Shown here one piece after another: positions 35,987 to 45,516 of a DNA stretch of 64,000 nucleotides (positions are counted from its first letter, which is position 1; every line of letters starts with the position of its first letter). Source of the stretch: an uncultured Mollicutes bacterium (GTDB taxonomy: Bacteria; Bacillota_I; Bacilli_A; RFN20; CAG-288). Where the stretch lies: NCBI GenBank assembly GCA_900539865.1, contig UQDS01000001.1:124001-188000 (forward strand). The letters are read 5' to 3'. A program made the position numbers and the translations under genes. The notes under the pieces are model-generated. The model saw nothing but the letters and a program-made list of their open reading frames with translations. It was not told the DNA's origin and made no database searches.

Positions 35987-36568
35987 ATGAAAAAAATAGA
36001 TTTTTATTCTCTTCCCGTAAAAGAACAAGACGGCAGCATCAGCAACCTTTCTTGTTACAAAGGTAAAGTTTTATTGATTGTCAACACGGCAACACACTGT
36101 ATTTTTACCGATCGCTATAAAGAGTTGGAATTGCTGTATAAAACTCATGTAAATGAAGGATTTGAAATCCTTGATTTTCCTTGTAACCAATTCGGTGGTG
36201 AAACACCAGAAAATGATGACGAAATCAATATGTTTTGTGAAAAGACATATCAAACAACTTTTAAAAGATTTCATAAGATAGATGTTAAAGGCGACCAGAT
36301 TGAACCGCTTTTTGAGCATCTGATTAAAAAGAAAAAATTTCAAGGGTTTTACCCGTTAGATCCTCTCAGTGGCGTCCTCGCTTGCAAATGTATCAAAGAA
36401 GGTCCTGGCTGGGAAGAAAAGCCTGATATCAAATGGAACTTTACAATGTTTCTCGTCGATAGAAACGGGAAGGTGGTAAGGCGTTTTGAAGCGACTACAC
36501 CTTTTGAAACAATAAAAAAACAAGTGGAACAAGTTTTGGATAAAAGTTTATTTGACAATAATATTTAA
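35987..36568 (+). CDS. glutathione-peroxidase-family thiol peroxidase
   Basis: A 193-residue GPx-fold peroxidase. Catalytic Cys38 lies in VNTATHCIFTDRY, and the Gln of DFPCNQFGGETP and the Trp-Asn of KWNFTMFLVDR complete the tetrad. Bacterial members usually use thioredoxin and reduce lipid or alkyl peroxides. The residue after the catalytic Cys, nearly always Gly, is Ile. GAGGATG lies rather far (about 20 bases) before the ATG. It stands between the tRNA cluster and rimO and fits the oxygen-defence theme set by the flavodiiron protein. Confidence 0.9.
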   Translation: MKKIDFYSLPVKEQDGSISNLSCYKGKVLLIVNTATHCIFTDRYKELELLYKTHVNEGFEILDFPCNQFGGETPENDDEINMFCEKTYQTTFKRFHKIDVKGDQIEPLFEHLIKKKKFQGFYPLDPLSGVLACKCIKEGPGWEEKPDIKWNFTMFLVDRNGKVVRRFEATTPFETIKKQVEQVLDKSLFDNNI

Positions 36569-36639
36569 ATGTTATTTAAATATGTATATCTTTTTGATAA
36601 CATATATTAGTTAAATACTAATATTTATTGGAGGTAGTT

Positions 36640-37950
36640 ATGAACGTTGGAATTGTCTCCTTAGGATGTGCTAAAAACCAAGTCGATTTAGAAGAAATTC
36701 TCGCTTATCTCAAACTCAATGGATTTGAGACTGTTTCTGATCCGGAATTAAGCGATGTCATTGTTGTCAACACCTGTGGTTTTATCGAGTCTGCTAAAAC
36801 AGAATCTATCGATGCCATTTTAGAAATGGTCAGTTATGGTAAACCGGTTGTTGTTACCGGTTGTCTTGCCACTCGTTATTTAGAGGATTTAAAAAAGGAA
36901 ATCCCCGAGGTCGCTCTTTGGATTCCTCTTGGAGAATACAAGAATTTCTCACAACATTTTCAAACTTTATTGAAAGAGAGAGAACTTGTCGGTCAAATTG
37001 ATCCGCGCAAACGTGTTTTTATTTCTCCAAAACGAGAAGCGTATCTTCGCATTTCCGACGGCTGCGATAATTTTTGCAATTTTTGTGCCATTCCTCATAT
37101 TCGCGGACGTTTCAAATCAGTCCCGCTTGAAATCTTAAAGCAAGAGCTGGATATCTTAGAACAGGAAGGTATTCGTTCCTTAACTGTCATTTCTCAAGAT
37201 ACGTCGATGTATGGAAAAGACATCGGTTCTTCTTTGACAGAACTCACAAAAGAGATTGTCAAACATAAGTGCTTTGATTTTGTAAAGCTCATGTATTTAT
37301 ATCCTGATGAAGTGGATGAGGAATTGATTGATTTATTCGCTTCAGAACCTACATTGACCCCTTATTTTGATTTACCTGTTCAGCATTTTTCTGATCATAT
37401 CTTAAAGAGAATGGGAAGAAGAGGTACCGAACAGGACATCATCGATTTAATCGCTCGTTTCCGTAAAAAAGTCCCAAATGCTATTATTCGTACAACGGTA
37501 ATGGTTGGATTCCCCGGTGAAACAGAAGAAGATTTCCAGGAATGCTTAAAGCAAGTCAAAGAAATCAAATTTGATCATCTTGGCTGTTTCATGTTCTGTC
37601 CGGAAGAAGGAACACCCGCGTATAAATTTGTGGACCAAGTTCCGGAAGATGTTAAAGTCGCTCGTTACAATGCAATCATGAAAGAGCAAAAGAAGATTTC
37701 TTTGCGTTTGAACAAGAAAAGAATCGGAGATACATATAAGTGCTTAGTCACCAAAGCGAATGATGATTTCACTTATTCTTGTATCTGTAACCTCTATGCT
37801 CCGGATGATATCGACGGTGAACTCCGCCTTTATTCTCCGCTTGAAATTCATCCTGGCGATTTGGTGGAAGCGAAAGTCGTTAACGCTTTTGTCTATGACT
37901 TAGAAGCAGAAGTTGTCAAAGTGTTAAGAAAGAACGAAGAAGAGCTCTAA
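36640..37950 (+). CDS. rimO: ribosomal protein uS12 methylthiotransferase
   Basis: A 436-residue radical-SAM methylthiotransferase that modifies an Asp of ribosomal protein S12. The N-terminal MTTase domain holds three cluster cysteines (SLGCAKNQVD, NTCGFIE, VTGCLATRY), the radical-SAM CxxxCxxC is DGCDNFCNFCAIPH, and a TRAM domain ends the protein. A TTG at 36628 is in frame, but GGAGGT 5 bases before the ATG at 36640 fixes the start. It heads a tight group with the ABC exporter pair and cysS. Confidence 0.94.
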   Translation: MNVGIVSLGCAKNQVDLEEILAYLKLNGFETVSDPELSDVIVVNTCGFIESAKTESIDAILEMVSYGKPVVVTGCLATRYLEDLKKEIPEVALWIPLGEYKNFSQHFQTLLKERELVGQIDPRKRVFISPKREAYLRISDGCDNFCNFCAIPHIRGRFKSVPLEILKQELDILEQEGIRSLTVISQDTSMYGKDIGSSLTELTKEIVKHKCFDFVKLMYLYPDEVDEELIDLFASEPTLTPYFDLPVQHFSDHILKRMGRRGTEQDIIDLIARFRKKVPNAIIRTTVMVGFPGETEEDFQECLKQVKEIKFDHLGCFMFCPEEGTPAYKFVDQVPEDVKVARYNAIMKEQKKISLRLNKKRIGDTYKCLVTKANDDFTYSCICNLYAPDDIDGELRLYSPLEIHPGDLVEAKVVNAFVYDLEAEVVKVLRKNEEEL

Positions 37951-37958
37951 CTCCGCCT

Positions 37959-39821
37959 ATGGTTTTTGGAAAATTTGTCAACAAGTACTATCTAAAGTAC
38001 TGGTACTTGTTTCTTCTTGTCATCATTTTTGATGCCATTGTCGATCTGGCGCAACTGCTTCTCCCGATGATGATCGGTAATATTGTCTCTGTATTTTCTG
38101 CTTTACCCGGTGAATTATCTACTACAATCAATTTAAATCCATTGCGAATTTTAACCGGTTTTACCAATGAATTTACAATTCATGCTACTGATACCATCGC
38201 CTTTTACCAGACCGATTTATTCCTTTGCCTCATCACAGGATCCTTAATTGGACTCACCATTTTCTTAGGCCGTATGGGTTGGCGTTTCTTCTCTTCCCAA
38301 ATCGGCGCAAATATCGAAAGAGATATGCGTAGAGAAATGTTTCAACATATTCAATCTCTTTCCCTTTCTTATTATGCAACAAAGAAAGTCGGCGGCCTTC
38401 TCTCTTTCTTCACCAACGACTTAAGCACAATCAAACAGTCATTTACGGATGGCTTGATTTTTGCAACCGATTTAATTGTCCTTGGTTCACTCTCCATCAC
38501 CTTGATGTCTTTCATGTCTTGGCAAGTGACTCTTTATACCTGTGTTCCCTTGGTCGTACTCATCGTTTTCGGCGGTGTTGTCGGCGCTCAAGAAGGAAAA
38601 CGTTATAAAATTTCAAATGATGCCTTTGAAGACATGTCTGATTATACCGAAGAGAACTTACAGGGATTTTCAGTGATTAAAGCGTTTCGCAAAGAACATG
38701 AAAAATCTGTAAATTTCCGTGATTATACGGAAAAGGCAGAGAAAACTTCCATCAGCTATCTCCGCTTTTCCTCTATGATTGACTTTGGCATCAATGCCTA
38801 TTTAGCTATCACATTTACGATTCTCTTTTACCTTTGTTGCTATGCGATTCTTTTAAAAGGAAATGCTCCTTTTGCGGGTAACATCAAAGAAATTGGCGAC
38901 TTGACAAAATTTGTCGGTTACTACGACACGCTTATTTGGCCGATGATTGCCGGCGGTTTACTCATCGATATCTCCTCCCGCGCTTCTGGTGCCAGAAAGA
39001 GAATTGCAGAAATTCTTGTCTATGAATCCGATATTCAAGATGAAGATAACGCATCTACTCCTACTTTAAAAGGCGACATCGAATTTAGAAATCTCTCTTT
39101 TACTTTCCCGGACGACTCTTTACCTTCTTTAAAGAATATTTCTTTCCATGTCAAACCGGGTATGTCTGTCGGTATCATCGGTAAAACAGGCTGTGGTAAG
39201 TCGACTCTTGTCTCCCTGTTACCTAAGCTTTATAACCTTCCGAAAGGAATGTTATATATCGATGGAAAAGATATCAACGATTGGAAAAAATCCGATTTGA
39301 GAAACCATATTGGCTATGTTTTACAAGAAGCGTTCCTTTTCTCTGGTACGATCAAAGATAATATCGCTTTTAGCGAAAATGAATTGAATCAATACGATAT
39401 GGATCGTGTGATTGAAAGTGCAAAATTTGCTGATGTCCACGATGACATCATGGCCTTTAAAGATGGTTACGATACCAAAGTCAGCGAAAAAGGCACTTCC
39501 CTTTCCGGCGGTCAAAGACAGCGTGTATCTATCGCTAGAGCAATCTATAAAATGCCTAGTCTTCTCATCTTAGATGATTCTCTTTCTGCCGTTGATGCGG
39601 ATACAGAAAAAAATATTATCTCTCACTTTAAAACCAAAGATAAAATCACTACCTTTATCATCGCCCATCGCGTCTCTGCCATCGAAGGATCTGATTTAAT
39701 CGTCGTTATGGACCAAGGTAAAGTGATTTCTTTAGGTAAACACGAAGATCTTTTGAAAACATGTCCTCTTTATCAAGAGATCGTTTCGCTTCAAGATTTA
39801 CAAAAGGAGGTGCTGGAATAA
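37959..39821 (+). CDS. ABC exporter half-transporter (degenerate-site subunit)
   Basis: A 620-residue type IV ABC exporter subunit: six helices in residues 15-335, then a nucleotide-binding domain with Walker A GKTGCGKST, signature LSGGQRQRVS and Walker B LLILDDSLSAVD. The catalytic Glu after Walker B is Asp, as in the noncanonical chain of heterodimeric exporters such as TM287/288. It starts 8 bases after rimO without an obvious ribosome binding site, and its stop overlaps the start of the partner gene by one base (TAATG). The substrate is unknown (drug, lipid or peptide). Confidence 0.92.
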   Translation: MVFGKFVNKYYLKYWYLFLLVIIFDAIVDLAQLLLPMMIGNIVSVFSALPGELSTTINLNPLRILTGFTNEFTIHATDTIAFYQTDLFLCLITGSLIGLTIFLGRMGWRFFSSQIGANIERDMRREMFQHIQSLSLSYYATKKVGGLLSFFTNDLSTIKQSFTDGLIFATDLIVLGSLSITLMSFMSWQVTLYTCVPLVVLIVFGGVVGAQEGKRYKISNDAFEDMSDYTEENLQGFSVIKAFRKEHEKSVNFRDYTEKAEKTSISYLRFSSMIDFGINAYLAITFTILFYLCCYAILLKGNAPFAGNIKEIGDLTKFVGYYDTLIWPMIAGGLLIDISSRASGARKRIAEILVYESDIQDEDNASTPTLKGDIEFRNLSFTFPDDSLPSLKNISFHVKPGMSVGIIGKTGCGKSTLVSLLPKLYNLPKGMLYIDGKDINDWKKSDLRNHIGYVLQEAFLFSGTIKDNIAFSENELNQYDMDRVIESAKFADVHDDIMAFKDGYDTKVSEKGTSLSGGQRQRVSIARAIYKMPSLLILDDSLSAVDADTEKNIISHFKTKDKITTFIIAHRVSAIEGSDLIVVMDQGKVISLGKHEDLLKTCPLYQEIVSLQDLQKEVLE

Positions 39822-41650
39822 TGGAAAACCAAACATTAGAACAAAAGCAATACTCCTTAAAAGATATCTCTTTAATCAAAGGTCTATATCGCTTTGTAAA
39901 ACCCTATAAAAAAGCTTTTATCTTTTTTATCATCTTAAATTTAGTTGTTGGAATCGGCTTTAACTTAGAGCCGCTTGTAGGAAAAGGTATCGTCGACTAT
40001 TTCAATTCTATCAGCGAACTTCCTTCACAACCTCCTATCTCCGAAAGCATGCTCATCTTAAGCTTCTTTATCATCGGCGATCTCCTCATTTGGATCATCG
40101 CAGGCTTAGGAAACTACTTCGTTTCACTCAATTTACGCAAGTTAGGTCAGCGCGTTGTTCGCGACATGCGCGAGGATATGTTTGATCACATCTTCAGTAT
40201 GTCTTTACGCCAATTGCGCCAATTGAAGATTGGTTCCTATGTCACAAGAGTCACCAACGACACGCAGAACTTATCCACGCTTTTCTCTGATGTCTTACCT
40301 CAGACGCTGCGCGCCTTTATCTCTCTTATTGTCATTGTCTCTACAATCTTTACAGTCACTTCTTTAGAAGGTGTTCCTTATTTTGGTTTCATCTTCTTAG
40401 CTTATATTCCTGTCGTATTTTTCCTTTCTTATTTCTTCCGTAAAAAGGCGAAGAAATATTATCGCAGTGAGAAGAAATCCATCTCGGAAATGAACTCTTT
40501 CCTCTCCGAAACTTTCCAAGGTATCAAAGTCATTCAAACTTTTGATAAAGGAGAGAAGAAGGTGAAAGAATTCGATCAAAAGAACAAGAACATCTACTCT
40601 TCCTTCTTACACTCCCAAAGACTCTTTGCTGTTTTCTTCCCTTCGATGTATCTGTTGCAAGTTTCTTGTGTCGTATTAGTTATGGCGATAGCCTTACCTA
40701 ATATTCATACCGCTGCTGGAACGGGCACGCTCTTAATCGGAACCTTCCAAATGGTCTACTCTTATTCCACACAATTCTTCCAACCGATTCAGACTATCAC
40801 CAATTTGTTGAATAATATCCAATCTATTCTCACTTCCGCCGAACGTATTCAGGTTGTCTTAAACCAACAGATCGATATTGAAGATAAAGAAGGTGCCATC
40901 GACGTCCCATTCTTTAAAGGAAAGATTGAATTCCGCCATGTCTACTTTGCCTATGATGAAGAAGATTATGTCTTAAAAGATCTTTCTTTCATTGTAGAAC
41001 CGGGCCAATCCGCTGCCTTTGTCGGTGCGACCGGGGCAGGAAAATCAACGATTATCAATTTGATTTCTCGAACTTATGATGTCAATTCCGGTGATATCTT
41101 CATCGATGACATCAACATCAAGGATTACAGTTTAAACTGTCTGAGAAGAAATATCGGCATCATGTTACAAGACGTCTTTATCTTTTCTGGCACAGTGAAA
41201 GAAAATATCTCCTTAGGAGACGAATCCATCACGGACGATGAAATAGAAAGAGCGTGTGAGCATGTCGGTGCATCTCTTTTCATCGAAAAATTACCAGAAC
41301 GCTACGACACTATTGTCAAAGAACGCGGCTCGAATTTCTCCGCCGGTGAACGTCAGCTCATCTCCTTTGCTCGTACCTTGGTTTACAAACCGAGCATGGT
41401 CTTATTAGATGAAGCTACTGCAAATATCGATACGGAGACTGAAAATATCATTCAAAGTTCGTTAGAGAAAATGAAAGCGATTGGAACCATGCTTATCGTT
41501 GCTCACCGCCTTTCTACCATCAAAAATTGTGATCTTATCTTTGTTGTTGATCATGGTACAATTAAAGAGCAGGGAAATCACCAAGAACTTCTCAAAATGC
41601 ATGGTATCTACTATAATCTTTACCGCTTACAAAACGTCAATCCTGATTAA
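39821..41650 (+). CDS. ABC exporter half-transporter (catalytic-site subunit)
   Basis: A 609-residue partner of the preceding subunit, with six helices and a nucleotide-binding domain. Walker A is GATGAGKST and Walker B keeps its Glu (MVLLDEATANID), but the signature is FSAGERQLIS instead of LSGGQ. Together the two chains form one normal site (this Walker A/B with the partner LSGGQ) and one weak site. The frame is open upstream to 39761, but AGGAGGTG 9 bases before the ATG at 39821 and the TAATG junction set the start. Confidence 0.93.
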   Translation: MENQTLEQKQYSLKDISLIKGLYRFVKPYKKAFIFFIILNLVVGIGFNLEPLVGKGIVDYFNSISELPSQPPISESMLILSFFIIGDLLIWIIAGLGNYFVSLNLRKLGQRVVRDMREDMFDHIFSMSLRQLRQLKIGSYVTRVTNDTQNLSTLFSDVLPQTLRAFISLIVIVSTIFTVTSLEGVPYFGFIFLAYIPVVFFLSYFFRKKAKKYYRSEKKSISEMNSFLSETFQGIKVIQTFDKGEKKVKEFDQKNKNIYSSFLHSQRLFAVFFPSMYLLQVSCVVLVMAIALPNIHTAAGTGTLLIGTFQMVYSYSTQFFQPIQTITNLLNNIQSILTSAERIQVVLNQQIDIEDKEGAIDVPFFKGKIEFRHVYFAYDEEDYVLKDLSFIVEPGQSAAFVGATGAGKSTIINLISRTYDVNSGDIFIDDINIKDYSLNCLRRNIGIMLQDVFIFSGTVKENISLGDESITDDEIERACEHVGASLFIEKLPERYDTIVKERGSNFSAGERQLISFARTLVYKPSMVLLDEATANIDTETENIIQSSLEKMKAIGTMLIVAHRLSTIKNCDLIFVVDHGTIKEQGNHQELLKMHGIYYNLYRLQNVNPD

Positions 41651-41673
41651 TTGTCAAACGAGGAAATACTATT

Positions 41674-43023
41674 ATGGAAAAAAGAAAAATCAATCTATTT
41701 GATTCCTATGAGGGGAAATTAAAAGAATTTATTCCACTCGATGAAAACGAAGTCGACATCTACTATTGCGGACCAACTGTCTACAATTATGTCCACTTAG
41801 GAAATTTTCGTCCCACTGTCACCTTTGACCTACTCACTCGCTTCTTGCAGGAATGCGGATATGAAGTGAAATGTGTCTCTAATTACACCGATATTGATGA
41901 CAAGATCATCAAAGAGGCCCAAAAGGAAAACAAAAGCGAAAAAGAACTTACTTCTTTCTATATCAAAGCATATGAAGATTGCCTTGATAAACTCAATATT
42001 CTCCCTTTGTACAATCATCCCAAAGCGAGCGAATACATCGATAAGATGGCATCCTTTATTCACGACTTAGAAAATGATGGCAAAGCGTATCAAGCCGGAG
42101 ATGACATTTACTTCCGCGTCGCTTCCGTCAAAGAGTACGGTCAACTTTCCAAACAGAACATCGACGATTTAATCTCGGGAGCTAGAATCGATGTCAATTC
42201 CAATAAAGAGAGCCCCCTTGACTTTGCACTTTGGAAACTCACCGATGATGAAGGCATCAAATTTGATACCGAAGTCGGAAGAGGAAGACCAGGATGGCAT
42301 ACCGAATGTGTCGTCATGGTCAACAACGTTTTTAAAAAGCCTCTCATCGATATTCACGGCGGTGGTTTCGATTTGAAATTCCCTCACCACGAAAACGAAA
42401 TCGCCCAATCCCGTGCTCACAACGGCACAAAGCTCGCCAATTACTGGATGCACTGTGGCTTCTTGCTTACCAATGGCGTGAAGATGTCTAAATCCTTAGG
42501 AAACTCCATCTTAGCCAAAGACGTTTTAGAGCGTCACAGTGGAAATGCTATCCGCCTTTTCTTCCTCTCAACCCATTATCGTGCACCTGTAAATTACACA
42601 GAAGAGAATCTTGAATCTTGTTCTCGTTTGGATAAAAAGTATAACACCTCTTTAAAGAAAGCATATTACAAGCTTGCGTTAGAAAAGAAAGAACAAGGCG
42701 ACTTGATTTTGGAAGAATATGAGAACTTTATGAACGCGTTAGCCGATGATTTAAATGTCGCAAACGCAATGACTGTTCTCGATCGTCTCATCAAAGAGAT
42801 CAACACCATCACCATGAAAAAAGAAATAGATTTCAACCGCTTAGCCGATCTTTTCTACACAGCGATGAAACTTTGCCTTATCTTAGGTCTTTCTTACCCC
42901 ATGGAAGAATTATCTCAAGCGGATAGAGAGATGCTCTTAGCATACAATCATGCGCGCGAAATCAAAGATTTCAAAACAAGCGATGAACTTCGTCCTATCT
43001 TAATGGAAAAGGGTTTGATTTAA
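41674..43023 (+). CDS. cysS: cysteinyl-tRNA synthetase
   Basis: A 449-residue class I synthetase. It has the HIGH-type motif YVHLGNFRP near residue 38 after the zinc Cys of YYCGPTVYN, the zinc-site WHTECV and HHENEIAQ, and KMSKSLGNS near residue 270. The C-terminal DALR-like region ends in the usual EIKDFKTSDELR segment. It starts 23 bases after the ABC pair with GAGGAA upstream and is closed by a terminator. A tRNA-Cys gene is 6 kb upstream. Confidence 0.96.
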   Translation: MEKRKINLFDSYEGKLKEFIPLDENEVDIYYCGPTVYNYVHLGNFRPTVTFDLLTRFLQECGYEVKCVSNYTDIDDKIIKEAQKENKSEKELTSFYIKAYEDCLDKLNILPLYNHPKASEYIDKMASFIHDLENDGKAYQAGDDIYFRVASVKEYGQLSKQNIDDLISGARIDVNSNKESPLDFALWKLTDDEGIKFDTEVGRGRPGWHTECVVMVNNVFKKPLIDIHGGGFDLKFPHHENEIAQSRAHNGTKLANYWMHCGFLLTNGVKMSKSLGNSILAKDVLERHSGNAIRLFFLSTHYRAPVNYTEENLESCSRLDKKYNTSLKKAYYKLALEKKEQGDLILEEYENFMNALADDLNVANAMTVLDRLIKEINTITMKKEIDFNRLADLFYTAMKLCLILGLSYPMEELSQADREMLLAYNHAREIKDFKTSDELRPILMEKGLI

Positions 43024-43030
43024 ACAAATA

Positions 43031-43061
43031 AAAGATGACTGGAAAGCCAGTCATCTTTTTA
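43031..43061 (+). terminator. terminator of the rimO-cysS group
   Basis: AAAGATGACTGG / CCAGTCATCTTT around AAAG, followed by a T-run. Confidence 0.9.
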
Positions 43062-43065
43062 TATA

Positions 43066-43092
43066 AAAACGGGCTGCTGAAAGCCCGTTTTT
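43066..43092 (-). terminator. terminator of hpt
   Basis: AAACGGGCT / AGCCCGTTT pair; on the minus strand the stem is followed by T-rich sequence. It lies back to back with the cysS terminator. Confidence 0.8.
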
Positions 43093-43093
43093 C

Positions 43094-43684
43094 TTATTTC
43101 TTCTGAGGGTGAAGCGCTTCGTCTTCTTGTAAGATATTCGTCCATTCCTGAATATCTTTTTCCGAAGGGACAAAGATATAGGGAACGTTGCGATATAAGC
43201 TATAATAATCAAATCCGTAGCCGACAATATATCTTTGTTCTTCTGTTTCTAAACCAGTGAAATCCGCTTTTTCATCGAAAGACAATTGATGATTGTGGCG
43301 TTTGATTAAAACAACTACATAGAGATTCTTTGGATGATATTTTTCACTGATGTACTGTTTCAAGAAATGCATTGTTGTACCAGTATCAATGATATCTTCA
43401 ATCAGATAGACGTCTCTTCCAGTTAAATCATTATCAGGTTCCTTTGTGATATGAACATCACCAGAAGAAGAGATTCCTTCATAAGAAGATGCTTTTAACG
43501 TATCTAAGATGACCGGATGCTGAATGTGTTTCACCAACTCAAACATAAACGGCATAGCACCGTTCATGATGCCGAGAATGACCGGAACACCATTGTCATT
43601 CTTTTCAATTTGTCGATCGATTTCATTGGCGAGACGATTGCAGACACGGACGATTTCATCTTCGGATAAAATGAGCTTCTCCAT
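43094..43684 (-). CDS. hpt: hypoxanthine phosphoribosyltransferase
   Basis: A 196-residue purine salvage enzyme that makes IMP or GMP from the base and PRPP. The PRPP-binding motif is VYLIEDIIDTGTTMHF (residues 92-107), the PPi loop LKASSYEG is near residue 63, and the nucleobase region is YIVGYGFDYY. GGAGG lies 8 bases before the start. It is monocistronic, convergent with cysS. Confidence 0.94.
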   Translation of the reverse strand: MEKLILSEDEIVRVCNRLANEIDRQIEKNDNGVPVILGIMNGAMPFMFELVKHIQHPVILDTLKASSYEGISSSGDVHITKEPDNDLTGRDVYLIEDIIDTGTTMHFLKQYISEKYHPKNLYVVVLIKRHNHQLSFDEKADFTGLETEEQRYIVGYGFDYYSLYRNVPYIFVPSEKDIQEWTNILQEDEALHPQKK

Positions 43685-43919
43685 ATTATGGGCCTCCGTT
43701 AATAAAAATTATTTTACTTACTTTTTATTTTTTTGTAAATTGCTTCTGAAGAAAAAAATAAAAAAAGCTGTTACATTCTAAAATGTCCCCCTCTTTTTGT
43801 CATCTAGGATTTGATCACTCCTCATTTTTCTCTTTTTTTAAAAAAACGGATAAAAGTGCTAGGAATTTTCTTCCAAAAAGAAAGTGAAAATCATTTTTAT
43901 AAAAAAATCACAAAAGTAC

Positions 43920-43948
43920 TTGCATTTCTTCTTCATTTTTGAGACAAT
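43920..43948 (+). promoter_or_regulatory. promoter of tRNA-Asp/tRNA-Gly
   Basis: TTGCAT, a 17-base spacer, then GACAAT, 27 bases before the tRNA-Asp gene. Confidence 0.55.
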
Positions 43949-43975
43949 AATACAGCGCCGCAATTAAGGCGTCTT

Positions 43976-44052
43976 GGATCATTAGTGTAGAGGCCTATCA
44001 CGTCTCCCTGTCACGGAGAAGATCACGGGTTCGAATCCCGTATGATCCGCCA
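43976..44052 (+). tRNA. tRNA-Asp (GTC)
   Basis: A 77-base tRNA with acceptor GGATCAT/ATGATCC, anticodon loop CTGTCAC (GTC) and an encoded CCA. Confidence 0.96.
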
Positions 44053-44059
44053 TTTATTT

Positions 44060-44133
44060 GCAGGTGTAGTTCAATGGTAGAACGCAACCTTGCCAAGGTT
44101 GACACGCGGGTTCGATTCCCGTCACTTGCTCCA
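44060..44133 (+). tRNA. tRNA-Gly (GCC)
   Basis: A 74-base tRNA with acceptor GCAGGTG/CACTTGC, anticodon loop TTGCCAA (GCC) and an encoded CCA. It resembles the TCC isoacceptor at 25479 outside the anticodon arm. Confidence 0.95.
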
Positions 44134-44145
44134 TCAAGTAAAATC

Positions 44146-44171
44146 AGGTCTGCATTGCAGACCTTTTTTTG
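44146..44171 (+). terminator. terminator after tRNA-Gly
   Basis: AGGTCTGCA / TGCAGACCT with almost no loop, followed by seven T. Confidence 0.85.
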
Positions 44172-44229
44172 TACCAATACTCTTTTTATACTTTATAATA
44201 GAGACATATTGTTTTAGAAAGGCGGTCTT

Positions 44230-45480
44230 ATGAAATTCAAAATTTACACTTTAGGATGCAAAGTCAATTCTTATGAATCAGAATCGCTGAAAGAGCGCCT
44301 TATCGATTTAGGTTATCAAGAAGCAGAGAAAGATGAAGAAAGTGATCTTTTCTTCATCAACACCTGCGCTGTAACTAACGAAGCAGAGAAGAAAGATTTG
44401 CAAAAAACAAGAAGTGTCGCAAGAAAGTTTCCTCAAGCTAAGATTGTCATCATGGGTTGTTCTTCCCAAATTCACAAAGAAAAATATCTTGCAATACCAC
44501 AAGTCATCACAGTGATTGGAAACTCTTCGAAAAACAAGGTGGAATGTCTTTTAAATGATTCTAATCGCGACCATGTAAATGAAGATTCTCGTCACTTTTC
44601 CTACGAAGATACGCCGACAAGAGAAGGAGAAAAGAACGTCAGAGGTTATATCAAAGTCCAAGACGGATGCAACAATTTCTGTTCCTATTGTGTCGTACCC
44701 TTCACTAGAGGAAACTCAAGAAGCCGCAAAAAGGACTCTATTTTAAAAGAGTGCAAAGATCTTTTAAATCAAGGAATCAAAGAGCTCATTATCGGTGGCA
44801 TTGATACCGGATCCTATCAAGATCCTGACCATCCAGGATATGATCTCACTTCTCTTTTAAAAGATATGTTGGCACTTTCTGATCAACCTTATCGCATCCG
44901 TATCTCCTCGATTGAAGCGAGTCAAGTAGATGAAGAATACATCGCTTTATTCCGCGACCACAAAGATATCCTTTGTCCTCATTTTCATCTTCCGTTGCAA
45001 AGCGGATCACAAAAGACGCTTTTACGCATGAACCGCAAATACTCTTTAACAGACTTTGAAGCGCTGGTTACAAAAATCCGCAGTGAGATCCCTGAAGCCG
45101 GTATTTCTACGGATGTCATTTGTGGATTCCCTGGCGAAACAGAAGAAGACTTCCAAGAGACCTATGATTTTTGTAAAAGAATCTCTTTCATGAGAATTCA
45201 CGCCTTCCCCTATAGTGAAAGACCTTTTACTATGGCCGCAAAATTAAGCAATCCTATTCCAGTGAGAACACGTATGGACCGCGTCAAAAAACTGATGGAA
45301 TTAAGTGAAGAAAATGACATGCTTTTCCGTAAAAAACTTCAAGGTCAAAGCGTAACTGTTCTTATCGAAGAGAAGAATAAAGAAGGAAAATGGGAAGGAT
45401 ATTCTGAAAACTATCTTCGTTTTTCCATCGAAAGCGATGAAAATATCGAATCTTCCTTCTATTCCGTAAAAATCATTTGA
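44230..45480 (+). CDS. mtaB: tRNA (t6A37) methylthiotransferase
   Basis: A 416-residue radical-SAM methylthiotransferase that converts t6A37 to ms2t6A37 in tRNAs reading ANN codons. The first cluster cysteines are in YTLGCKVNSYE, NTCAVTN and VIMGCSSQ; the radical-SAM motif is DGCNNFCSYCVVPFTRG, whose VVPFTRG is typical of MtaB rather than RimO or MiaB. The C-terminal TRAM-like segment is short. Start: AAAGGCGG 6 bases upstream. Its 3' end contains the -35 box of the tRNA-Ala promoter. Confidence 0.93.
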   Translation: MKFKIYTLGCKVNSYESESLKERLIDLGYQEAEKDEESDLFFINTCAVTNEAEKKDLQKTRSVARKFPQAKIVIMGCSSQIHKEKYLAIPQVITVIGNSSKNKVECLLNDSNRDHVNEDSRHFSYEDTPTREGEKNVRGYIKVQDGCNNFCSYCVVPFTRGNSRSRKKDSILKECKDLLNQGIKELIIGGIDTGSYQDPDHPGYDLTSLLKDMLALSDQPYRIRISSIEASQVDEEYIALFRDHKDILCPHFHLPLQSGSQKTLLRMNRKYSLTDFEALVTKIRSEIPEAGISTDVICGFPGETEEDFQETYDFCKRISFMRIHAFPYSERPFTMAAKLSNPIPVRTRMDRVKKLMELSEENDMLFRKKLQGQSVTVLIEEKNKEGKWEGYSENYLRFSIESDENIESSFYSVKII

Positions 45481-45505
45481 TTTCTTGTACAAAACCATAT
45501 ATAAT
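45477..45505 (+). promoter_or_regulatory. promoter of tRNA-Ala, overlapping the mtaB stop
   Basis: TTGATT (sharing the TGA stop of mtaB), a 17-base spacer, then TATAAT, 11 bases before the tRNA. Confidence 0.65.
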
Positions 45506-45516
45506 TATTTGAGTTT

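Noticed and set aside
41650..41674. A T-box or other riboswitch ahead of cysS
   Set aside because: Only 23 bases separate cysS from the preceding gene, with room for a ribosome binding site only.
25479..44133. The two similar tRNA-Gly genes as attachment sites of an 18-kb island
   Set aside because: They are isoacceptors with different anticodons; the DNA between them is housekeeping and no integrase is present.
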